Assembly (NCBI GenBank): GCA_009617715.1
Contig: VTFK01000049.1
Span: 62,001 to 126,000, forward strand
Source: Plectrocnemia conspersa
Lineage: Eukaryota > Arthropoda > Insecta > Trichoptera > Polycentropodidae
DNA length: 64,000 bases
Direction of reading: 5' to 3'
The translations under genes and the position numbers were made by a program. The number at the start of each line of letters is the position of its first letter. Positions within the stretch are counted from its first letter, which is position 1. Positions 11,610 through 25,667 of the stretch are shown here, in pieces. Below the pieces are notes generated by a model. That model searched no databases and was not told the origin of the DNA. It was given only the letters and a program-made list of their open reading frames with translations.

Positions 11610-14497
11610 TCTGACTGATCTTGGCAAATACAACCTTAATAACTAATTGATAAGGTATAATCATAAACAACTTAAACATATATTTAGAAACGAACCGTCC
11701 GAAAAGTTTATTGATCTGCATTTAGGTGCTTAGCATAAAAACAACGCCACAAATTTATTTATCATTTTTTATGCCGGTCAATGCGGACCGTAGGTGACAA
11801 TAGACGAAATTAAATAAAAGCATCACAATAGTCATTCAAGACTTTCTGCAGGTATTTTTATAATGTAATAAATAAAAACACTTTAGGATCCAAAATAGTT
11901 GGTAGTGGAGATCTCACACTTATTCAAAATATTTAAACCTGTTTAAAGATAGGTTGCAGCTTATTTAAGTTTATCGCAATGGTCATAAAAGTCTCGTAAA
12001 AACAAACAAAATCTTATTACACTTCTAGATTGTCGTTATTGGTCGTGACTCGATGAAAGTGAATCAAAACTACATCGCTCTTAGGCTGGGCGTGTGTTTA
12101 AAATAAAATGATATACAGTGCCCAAATTAACAACTATTGTCTGAGACTTGTTTCCGACAATACACTTGCATTCCCTAAATTGGATACACGTAAACCGAGA
12201 GGAGCTTTCAAGCATCAGCAGACGAGATTGGGAAAGCAGCCGCTTCACTCTTCACGTCAACCCTGATCCAGCTTGATGTCCAAAATCCAGAGTAGAATCC
12301 ACTTTACCGACGACTTCGGACGCAGACACGTATAAGATAATTTTGCGTATAATTATATAACTTTGCACGAAATGACTATTTTTTTTACATAAAAAAGAAT
12401 TGTATACAAAAGTAACACAATAAAAAATCGCTAAGTAAGTAAAAGGACACCAGAATTGCAAAACCTAGATCGATTTATTTTATTTATTCATTATGATACA
12501 CATCCATAAAATTGAGAAAAACTAAGAAAATTAAATCTGTTAAGATCAATTATAATATAACACTAGGTCTATTTATAGATATAAATAAAGAAAAAATAAC
12601 AGACAATTCAATCATTCCAAGGCTGATGAATACAAATTTCGAATCAAAGAAATTCTTTATATTTATTCAGGTAAGAATCTTGTTTCCTAGGATTCCAAAT
12701 CTCTAATTACGTACCTCGATCAGATCTTATTCAAAAATCAATTTAATTATATTTTAGGAACTCACTTAAAAATTAAAAAATCAGTTATAAACACTCGTAG
12801 GCAAGAGATTGTGAAAAGGGCGTTTATTTTCGTTCGAATAACCATGCAATTTGAGGAATGGGTATCAGGTATATAATCCGTTTGAGAATCTTTTTTCATT
12901 GCAGGTTTATCCAGCTTTTTCAAAGCTTTGATAATTACCATCCTCTTGAAACTCTTTTGACCCAAAGCAACCGGTCAAGCGCTTTCGATATCCAATTAAT
13001 TCCTACAAAATCCTTAATCTGATTAGTCAGGGAGAAATCCTGCGCCACAAAAACACCAATGGTACTGTATCATCAATCGGCGCAACTGAGAGATTTCTAT
13101 TACACAAATATATATTTTTATTACGTGACAAGCATTGTTAGTGCTATAATAAAATAGTAAAAAAAATTAAGGAAAAATATAAGCTGGAGAGAATAGAAAT
13201 TAAACGAATGGCAACCTTAATTTTTTCGAACTTTCGAACACAATCTGGAGTAAAAACCACAATCGGGGATAAAGCCCCTTACCCAACCCACATAACAAAC
13301 TTGTCTAGGGCTTGGGATTTTCGATAGACAAACTTTTCGATTGCTGGATCGGATAGTTTCATAGCTGTGTGCGGGAGAAATTTATTTATGCGGGATAAAT
13401 TGACAGAGTCTTAGAGTTTTGATCTCGAGGATGTGACCTTAATCAAATAAGGATTAAGTTTACGCCCTTGTAGGAATATTTGATAGTAATGATCGAAAAG
13501 GGTTGTTTAAAAAAAATATTATGTGTGAAAATATCAATAAAGGACATCTTATTAAAAAAATTGTTAAATTATTTAAAAATAATTAGATATATATTAAATA
13601 CACATACAAACATGTCTCTGTTACTGTTAGTAGTATAGTTATGACAAGATCAAGGACCAGAGCGGCAATTACAGATTATTCGTGACCATGACTGGAGCAT
13701 CGCAGCCGAAATATAGAAAGAAAGTATCTCTTATTTTGCCTATGCTAAGAATTTGGTTTTAACTTGCCGAGAAGCATCTTAATAGATAGAAAATTTTTTG
13801 TGGCCACTAATGAACCAGTATGAGCTATTTCACATTATGAAATATTAGGCTATAAATGATACAAATATGTTGCATGAAGGCTTTTTTGGTAGACGTGCTA
13901 ATTCTCAAGGTAACATGTCAACTAAATGGTCAGATTTTGTCAGCTAATATAATACCATAAATCGAGACGCTCATTTAATACAAATTTCGAGGTTTTAGAT
14001 ATTAATTAAAATACATTTTAGAACTCTTCTTCAATCGTTGTTCATTCTTATTTAATAGTTAATTCACATTGGCATTGGATTGGAAGCGTTAAAAATTTTC
14101 AAGAGAATTTGCATTATTATATATTCGTATATCAGTAATAAAGGACATTAAATAAGCTTCGGTTCCTCACAATAGTGAGGTACCGACAGCTAGTGAGTGT
14201 GCAAATACCAGACCCTCAACTTTTTGGGTTTTAAATATTATTTTTGCTTCATTCTGATTTTTTTAAATATATTTTAAAATTAGACATTATTGTTTAGGAT
14301 TTTCAACGATAGTCAAAATGGTTCAATCTATAAAAAACTACATAACATTTTCAATTCATTTGAAAACAGGTTTACAACTTGACTAAATATTTCCAAAATT
14401 AGATTTGAAACTTAGATATTTAAAGATAAATCTAAATATTGTATATCATTAATGAATAGGTTTAAAACTTAGCTAGATAATAATAAATTAAACATTG
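11610..14497. other. AT-rich region without recognisable genes
   Basis: Contains only short open stretches (12252-12461 minus, 12512-12706 plus, 12762-12965 minus) with no domain resemblance. A 10-bp imperfect hairpin (GGTTCCTCAC and GTGAGGTACC) lies near 14161-14185. A slightly GC-richer patch at 12170-12310 has no open frame with splice signals. Confidence 0.5.
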
Positions 14498-14499
14498 TA

Positions 14500-14979
14500 C
14501 AGTGAAATCTCAGTATAGCGAAGCTCACGGAAGCAATGAATAAATTTCGGTATACTGAAAATTCGATATATTGAATGTAAGGAAGATGATATACTTTTAT
14601 TTTATTTTTAATTACCATATTACTACAGCTTCAAAATAACCTCTTATAACGTTGACAGATCGTTTTATGTCAACTTTTAAGAATACTGTATTTGTGAAAA
14701 TAATGGTTTATAAAAAAAGTTTGAGGGTCAACAAAACACCTGTAATGTTGCGTTTGAACACATCTGGCACACGCCAAGTCAAGGACGAACTGAATTGAGA
14801 GAAATATTGGGTCAAGTTGCAACGCTATTTTTAAATTCGGTGCGAAATATTTCGTTATACTGAGATCAGTCTTCGTTACAATGAAAACATTTTATATAAA
14901 AGTTTTTCGGGGACAAATTGAAAATTCGTTATACTGGGATTTTCGTTATTTCAATATTCGTTACAAAGAGATTTCACTG
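14500..14979. mobile_element. pogo/Tigger-type MITE
   Basis: A 480-bp segment is bounded by inverted ends CAGTGAAATCTC on the left and GAGATTTCACTG on the right, each next to TA (14498-14499 and 14980-14981), the expected target duplication. Subterminal repeats (TATACTGA and TTCGTTATACTG motifs) extend the inverted similarity inward. This CAGT...CTC...TATAACG-like end is typical of pogo-group elements. There is no transposase coding, so it must have been mobilised in trans. Confidence 0.85.
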
Positions 14980-14981
14980 TA

Positions 14982-17640
14982 TTAATTTTTAAAATAGGTT
15001 TGTTCCTTAACTTAACTTAATATTATTAAAACAAAAAAAAACAAAATGTTTTCAACATAAAAAATAATATTAAAACGTAACATTTTGTATCATTTGAAAG
15101 TGGGTTTACAGTTAAATAAATATTTATTTTATTCTGAAACTTTATAATTTAAAAAAAATTAGTGTTATACAATTTTGCATAGTTTCCTTTCAAAGAGAAT
15201 TTTAGAACATTATGTACTTGGTAGTTGGTTGGTAATGAATAGTACTTATTTTAAAATTTTGCCCTTTTTTAAAAATTCTCTAAAAACTTAAACTGCCAAC
15301 GTTCGCCAAAATTTAAGTACATCTTTTTTCTGTATAGAGAAGCTCATACATATTCACATTATTTATATTATATTTTAAATCCCGTATAAACAAAACATAT
15401 ATAAAAAATATTGTTTTTAAAATTTGATGATTTTTATACATATGTTGATGTGTTTTACAATTAAATCGATAAAATCAATTGCGTCGTTCGTTTTCAAGCG
15501 CGCCAATACCCGGGATTCCCCACCATCAGATTTGCTCCGTCAAGCGCGCGCCGGGATACAGCTTAGTGCGATTAAATAAACAGTGAAATATGTTATAATC
15601 ACGGCATTTTTCTTACAAAGTGTTAGTTGAAGATGATTTAAAATGGTGTAGTTCTTGAAATTATAAGCAATATAAGCAAAAGTTTAAATTATGAGTGTGC
15701 CAGAAAGTGTTTGGTTATATGAATAATATATCACTGTTATTTAAACAAAATTACTATAGACTTTCTAGGATCTAATATTAAAAGACAAACAGCAGTGATT
15801 TGGCAATTAAAGATATACATGCCAAAGTTGATTGAACATATTATAATGCTAATAATAATGAAAAATCTCATATTAGTGTAAACAAAAAGTTACATTTTAT
15901 CGACTATGTATCGTTCACAGTTAATTTTCAGAACCATTGAGAGATCTAATAACATTTACGTATGGCAAATAATTATAATACGACGTACAACTTATCAGTT
16001 TAAGAAGTGATTAATCCTCTACGGTAACTTCCATCAATTTTGTTCTTCGGTTGTCGTTTAAATTTAATTTATGGATCATGTTAGTAGTAATAATGTGTTC
16101 AATGTTGAACTCTTGATGAATGTCTCATTTTTTAAAATTATTTTTCAGAAGCAATGATGAAACAATTTGATGACCTATATGGCTACAGCGTAGAATTGGT
16201 ATATATATACAATGAGTTAATCTTCTCATGTTGAAGTCACTCTCAGCAAGTATTATCTTTTTATAAAGAACATACTACATAAGTTTGATGTAACTGAATA
16301 TTTTGAATATGGCTATTTCTAAAGAGGAATGATGGCACAGAACAAAAATTGATTAAAAACCATAATGTATACGTACATATTTTGCCACATCGGAATTAAA
16401 AATAAGCCACTCTTAGATATTTTGGTTATCAATTATTCCAGGTATGCAATCACATATTTATAATCATTGTAAAATGTCGTTTATTAGATAAAATCTAAGA
16501 AACTACACATATGTATATTACATGTTCACATTTAAAACGTTTACGTTTTAAACGTTCGACGAAGCAATGATAATGTTAATGTAATATAAAAGAAAAAACT
16601 CACTTTTCGGCCTCGGAATCCGTCACCGGGAATTCAAAATTTGAAGATTTCATTACGAAGATTGTTTTATGATTGTTTATCTAGTTTAATCAATGTATTC
16701 TTCTAATCCTCAAAACATTATGTATATATAAAATTTGTATAGTTATAACACACTTAGTTAATTTGCAATCCGATTATTTATATTCAGTCAAATGACGAAT
16801 TAACGAAAATTATTGTCGCGTAGCAAAATTTTGTTATCAAATATAATAATTATTTAAAACTGTTGCCACGTTACTGTCGGCCATCTTGTTTTATATTTGA
16901 ATGCTTATTTTTCATTGGTCGAAACAACAGAATGCATTATCGGTGCCTCGGAAAGTAATGAAGCAAATTCAATATTTATTTTTATTATTGTTTAAAATTA
17001 TAATTAAATATATTTCCTTTGTTTACGTGTATTATTTATTATACACCGTTCATACAAAGCGATACGATTTACAGAGTAGAGGATCGAACGAAGAATGTTT
17101 CATTTTAAGTTAAGGCTTAGAGCAATTATATAAAAGATAAGATTATTTGCTACAACGTGAGAAAATGCATATACAAAGTTGAAAGCGCATTATATTATTA
17201 GTCAGCTGTCTCATTTTAAAATTTTCAGCGATACAATCTTGTCGCGAAGCAGTCACATAAAGTTTTATAAAGACTTTTCACGTCGGAACGAAAGCTCAAG
17301 CTTATTTCTCACTCGGCTAGAAATCGCCACCCTTTTAAAGTTTAACGTGACAGTATATAATATAATTTCTGACTATGTATTATATGTACAGTAGCTGAGG
17401 ATTCTGAGATCTTCAATATTTTGATTCAACGACCAAGTAAAATATATTTATGAGATGCTGATGCTATTTAATATATATTAAAAATCAATTATTTATTCAA
17501 TTTTATATAATTTAGAACAAACATTAAATCAAATTAAAATAGTATAGAATTGTAAGAGACGGGAGTTTATGGATTATGTCATTCTATTAAAAAGTCATTG
17601 AGGTAAGTTGAAAGTTTTTAGTATTTAATTTTATACATCA
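14982..17640. other. AT-rich region without recognisable genes
   Basis: Low-complexity AT-rich DNA. A small GC-richer patch at 15480-15560 contains GCGCGC motifs but no open frame. Open stretches at 16901-17113 and 17179-17394 are short and have no domain resemblance. Confidence 0.5.
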
Positions 17641-18410
17641 GGTTGTCCCATAAGTCTGCGTATTTTTGTTTAACATTTGCAAAAATGTATAACTATTTAT
17701 AAATTAACGATAATTTTTCTATTCATTCGGTGTTTGTTAACAGTGGTTGTATCAATGATAGTTTTTGTTTTGATTAAATTAAAATGAATGATTTTGACCT
17801 CGGGTATAATGCGACAATAGCAGTTAAAAACATCTGTAATGCCATTACATTTGGAAAGTTTAAAATGTGGTACTAAAAATTTTGTTTCGAGAATTTTGAC
17901 ATTGAATATCTACGTAGCGGTGCAAATTTTCGAGTTGTTAGTGAGTATATTAGGGCTGACATAAAACAGATAACGATACAGAAACTAACACAAAAGATCA
18001 ACGTGTCGCCTACATCAGTTCACAGACATTTAATAATTTTGGAAAGGTGTTAATTTGCAGAATATGGATTTCTCATAAATTGTCTGAGAAAAAAAAATTG
18101 AGTCGAATTTTACTGAAGATGAAAAATGGATTCTTTACTTTAACATGCGATATAAAAAATAGTGATTAAGCGGCAATCATCCCCTAAGTCCAAACCCGAT
18201 AGCAGGATTATACCCCAATCAGATAATGTTATGCATTTGTTTAAATATAAAGGAATTCATTATAAGATATTAAATTATAAGCAGACAATTACGACAGACA
18301 CATATTGTGCTTAGCTAATTCGTTTAAAAGCGACTCAGATCATAAAAAAGACATTCCCTTATAAATGAAAAAAGGGTAAATTTACACAAATGATTATTAT
18401 CTATCTGTAA
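17641..18410 (+). mobile_element. mariner transposon relic, copy 1
   Basis: The left end reads GGTTGTCCCATAAGTCTGCG, a typical mariner terminus. Translation across frameshifts gives the N-terminal region (FENFDIEYLRSGANF, then QKLTQKINVSPTSVHRHL) and then the catalytic region FTEDEKWILYF. A later stretch gives NVMHLFKYKGIHYKILNYKQ, corresponding to the mariner VMLCIWWDxKGIIYYELL motif, where the second catalytic Asp is lost. Next comes TITTDTYCAxLIRLKA and a weak INEKRVNLH remnant near 18360-18400. The 3' terminus was not found. Stops and frameshifts make it dead. Its sequence is close to the relic at 60.3 kb. Confidence 0.85.
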
Positions 18411-19090
18411 CTGTTTTTAAGTGGAAACATATAATTTACAAAAATCGATAAAAAAAACATATTTTTATGAATCAAATATAAAAAAATTGATTGACACTTA
18501 AAGAATAATTGAAAAAAAGGTTGGAGAATGTATAATTTAGTAAAAGTTTCGGAGAATATATAATTTATATTATACTGTGATAGACAACACTTACATAATA
18601 CATATATAATGATTGCTTATCTTTACCATTTAAATGACTAATTATTACGTAAATGTATTCTGCAAGTTGTATTGAAAATCAAATTCAACTGATATGATAT
18701 CATTACTTAAAACGTTAATCTTTTTAATACACATCATCGGTTATCTACTACTTCAAAAAATAAAATTATTCTCTACGTTAAATTATAAGTAGATAGTCAA
18801 ATTGATAAAAACCGTATAAGTTATTATGTAACATAATATGTGCGATTTTTAAAATGTGAAATATTATAATTATCCGTTGTATGCCAAAATTTCCATCAGG
18901 TGTATTATATCTATCTCTTACAACGTTTGTCAATAGCTTATATAATTTTAAAGATATGGCTATTTGCACCTACTTAAGGTATGGGAAGGCATGCACTGCA
19001 TGCTTCCCCATCTCTTTCACTCTAGTTACTAACACGCGAGCGATCGAGAGGGAAAGTATTTCACCGACCGGCACTGGTATTATTTTTATT
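18411..19090. other. AT-rich spacer with a GC-richer palindromic patch
   Basis: Mostly AT-rich. Near 18985-19010 the sequence GGGAAGGCATGCA is followed almost at once by TGCATGCTTCCCC, an imperfect palindrome with one bulged base. It lies next to the 3' end of the minus-strand retrotransposon, so it may be target sequence or the remnant of another element. Confidence 0.45.
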
Positions 19091-21960
<2,870 letters not shown>

Positions 21961-21967
21961 CGCTCAA

Positions 21968-22042
21968 AAACCACTGGTTTTATACCCCACTTAGGTATGG
22001 CTTTTACTGACAAATATGCGCACGATATAAAACCAGTGGTTT
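21968..22042. repeat. perfect 16-bp inverted repeat, 43-bp spacer
   Basis: AAACCACTGGTTTTAT (21968-21983) and ATAAAACCAGTGGTTT (22027-22042) are exact reverse complements. They may be the ends of a very small foldback or MITE remnant; no target duplication was identified. An open stretch of 87 codons (21997-22260) overlaps the right arm but has no family resemblance. Confidence 0.75.
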
Positions 22043-24305
22043 ATGGCCGTCGCGCCTTGCTAATTAAAAGTACCATTTTTTACAAAGTTTTCATAAATGA
22101 ATTAATTCACTGTATTTTTTATTTAAACCTCTTCAGATTATTAAAAAAAAATTGTGTAAATAATTTAAAAATACAACTTTTACGTATCTTATTTTACCCT
22201 GAAAAAATCTTTCGTATTTATATTTCAAAAAAGCATGGGCCAATACATTTGCAGTTATAGATGAAATATAAAAACGGAAATGAGATTATTGCAGAGCCGC
22301 ATCCGGATAAATCGGTGAATTATTGCGCCATATAGGTGGCTAAGCCGGAAGTGAGGAGTTTCCGGTCGCCACACTAATTCGCCATTTTAAATCGCCTCAT
22401 AAATAACGCGCGTGCGACAATAGACAATGGAGAGCAGGGGTACCAATCGCGTGGGAAAGGGTGAACCAAAAACGTTTATAAATAGTACATGTAGATATTT
22501 AAAATTAATTATAATAAAAGAGAGACAATACAATATCACATCAACGTGTCTTTTAAAATATATTTATATTTAACAATTTATTACACATATAAATTAGGTG
22601 TCATTGCCGGGTGGCGATGTTGAATTGAATAGCATCAATGATAAGGTGATCTTGGTGCATCTCAAAAATAATGAGTTTTTTCGAGTTGAAAACATTTTTT
22701 TAGCTTTTTATCCGAAAAATTATTAAATATTGTCAGTATTTTAAAAAAAAAACAATATTCAAGAAAAACAATCGATTCCTAAACATATGGTTCGACGAGT
22801 ACAATACATTGTTAAGTGGTGACAGACGATTATATAAGTTATAAATATTATTTTGATTTGTGGGAGGTACTTATATGCACATTTTAAATATAATATAAAT
22901 AATCAACATTTAATATGAATAAATGTTTGTATTTGCTAGAATTGGTTTGTTGATGTTAGATATGTTATTGCAGCGGATATGGATAATATCTACATATAAT
23001 ATTTCAGCAGTAGACTTACACTTTATTATTTATGTTAGATTTTAAGTTTTACTTCACCTTTACACGCTACTCAGTTATATTACTGTTTGAAGAATATGTA
23101 TGATAGTAAATATAAATTAAAAAGTAAGAAATGGCAAATAACACTTGTATTTAATTAACTAATTGGTTGGTGATATTGTATTTTTTTAATATTTGGACTT
23201 ATTTATACTATGGAAAAATTAATACTATATTAGTTATGAGTAAATAGAAAATAACTACTAATTGATAATAAATAATAAATACAAGTTTAAATTCTATAGA
23301 CACAACTAATTTTTATTTTAAATCGTTTAAAAATATGATTGATATTGTCTTATCTGATGATTTGTAACTAATAAATTTAATGTAAAATACAGATAAATAA
23401 ATATATGTATTCAAAGGGAAAACTGTTGATAAACTGAATCAGTATTTTTCATAAGAATAAAACTTCATATAATATTTTTCACTCTTAAACGAATTACAAG
23501 GATTTTATCAAGTATAATATTACATAGGTTTTGTGAAAAAATCAGATTATAGTATTTATTTGTATATATATATATATATTTATATCTGTTCATTTTTTTC
23601 ATATAAATAGAAAAACTTGTATATTTTTTTAAAAATAAATTATAATATAAATATCATTAGTACGTATTAGTATATTTTCCAAAAAATGTATACTTACTTT
23701 CAATTATTATTTAGTAAGATATTCTTGTAACAGTTTTAAAACCCGTGTAATTCATATTATAAAAAATAAAGGTTATTTATCTTCAGATTACACAATTTAA
23801 TTTTATCAAAAACATATAGTATATATATAAAAAGATATACATAGTGTGTGCCAGTAGATTATTTACTTCAAAGTCGTGACTACAATTTTACAAATACACG
23901 TCCGAGTAAGTCAGTTATTTTGAATTAATCAGCTTTGGGTCAGTTAATCACATCAGGGATCTTTATTTTGAATGCATCCCTTGACATTGCAGAGAAAAAT
24001 AGCGATTTAAAAATGTCCAGACCACCAGCATGTGGTTTTCGAGGCTCCAGTTATGTAATTTCTGCCATTTTCTATTCTTTTACTACGTGTTTTAATTTAA
24101 ACAGGGCGTAAAAAACACGAAAAAGCTTTACTTTGTATGGCGTTTCTTTGAACATATGGGCTGTTAAAAGATCCAAAACAGGTGCGTCTTTTGAGTTTAG
24201 TAGTTAATGCAGTCAGAATTTGTGCAATCTGCTTTCTGATTCAGATTCTCTCGATGAAAAATAGGTTAGAACAGGCTAGAACGGCTAGAACACACTTTCA
24301 AGATA

Positions 24306-25340
24306 GTCTGCATTAGAGTCTCCAATTCGAGTAATCTCGTCTATTTTTCAAGTACTCGATAATCGAGTATTTTAAAAATTACTCGATTAATACTTGAAAT
24401 TCGAAAATTTTGAAATATTTCAGAAACAACAATAACTTTATTAACGTCTTGTTTTTATTTGGCGTTTAAGCCCGAAGTCCCGAGCTAGAGCGGTTACTAT
24501 CAGGTAATAATTTTTTCGCATAGTTTCGGTCGTCGGCTATGCTAGTGGGTACGACGGAGAAATTTCTTTTGTGTATTGTGTCCGACAGTCCCGACTTAAA
24601 AAAAAATATATTTTAGGTTTTACGACTATGCAGTTGTAGCGTGAAGTGTTGTAAATTGTTTATACAGATCCCTCAACTAAAAATATAAACCAAAACAATT
24701 GTGTAGTTTAAAGGCATTTAAAGTAAGATCAGTTCTTTGAGAACCATTTAGCTATAGAGTGAAAGGGATGCACCCAAATACATCATTGAAGAATATAGAT
24801 TTCAATTCTTCGCAAGTATCAGGAGTAGAAGATTGTATATTGTTAGGAAAAGAATGTATTCAAGAAGAATTACAAAATGCTATTTTGTCAATAGTCGAAG
24901 ATAATAAGGGAAAAGCAAAGAAGGATAGGAAAGAAGAGAACATAAAAAGAGAGTTCAAAAAATTTAATATCTATAAAAAGCGAACAAATAAATTGGAAGA
25001 CTTATTCAATACGTTGATGACAATAATACAACATCAACAGCAACGGAAAGGGTTTTTCCCACAACGGGAATAATAAAAACAAAACTTCACAGTTAAATTT
25101 AATTCGAGAAATTGAATGCATTATTGTTCTTAAAAAAATATGTTCTTGAAGTTAAAATAAATGTAAAAATTAACATCTGTCCTTTATTTATTTATTTATG
25201 TGTGCACAAATTTGAATAATAGCTATTTTGGTACATTTGGTAAATACTCGAAAGTACTCGAGTACTCGAGTATTTTAAAATTTTAATATTCGATACTCGA
25301 GTAGTTTATGGTTCGAGTAATTGGAGACTCTAGTCTGCAT
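24306..25340 (+). mobile_element. hAT-family transposon (24314-25332) with 8-bp target duplication
   Basis: The element runs from TAGAGTCTCCAATT to AATTGGAGACTCTA (inverted ends, 1,019 bp). It is flanked by perfect direct repeats GTCTGCAT at 24306-24313 and 25333-25340, the 8-bp duplication typical of hAT. The duplicated locus at about 33417 reads AGATAGTCTGCATGCAT without any insertion, an empty-site control. Inside, a 104-codon frame (24759-25073) runs into a shifted frame reading RVFPTTGIIKTKLHS and then LNLIREIECIIVLKK, matching the hAT C-terminal dimerisation region (RVFSxxGxI...LSxxxVExxxFLxxN). Most of the transposase is deleted. Subterminal ACTCGAGTA-type repeats lie at both ends. Confidence 0.95.
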
Positions 25341-25667
25341 GCACATAAACCTTTTTGTTCAAACTTAAATCGGTTTACGAATCAGCGGTACATTAGTGGT
25401 TGGCCTTTTAATTATTTTGAAGGTTTTTCTTATAAAGTAATTTAAATCATTGTCCGCAGTCAATTCTTGTAGCAACTTGGAGATTTACTTTTTCTTTATC
25501 TTTTGAATAGTTCTTGTTCCAGGTTATATAAATTAGTCCTGATTCATTCTATTGCCCGCTTGGGACATGACTGAATTAAGCCGTTTTGTATCGACCCGAC
25601 CATATTAAAACAAAATATCATATGATTTAATCGTTTTAAATTTACTTATTTTTTTAGATTACCAGTA

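Noticed and set aside
24180..24264. Possible prodomain exon upstream of caspase copy A (with counterpart 33290-33386), with a phase-2 AG|GTTA end matching the acceptor before the caspase ATG
   Set aside because: The frame is open in both copies and hydrophobic, but the few differences between copies appear to be all amino-acid-changing and there is no clear upstream acceptor. Not enough to call an exon.
24759..25073. 104-codon frame as an independent host gene
   Set aside because: It lies wholly within the hAT element and leads into the hAT C-terminal motif by a frameshift.
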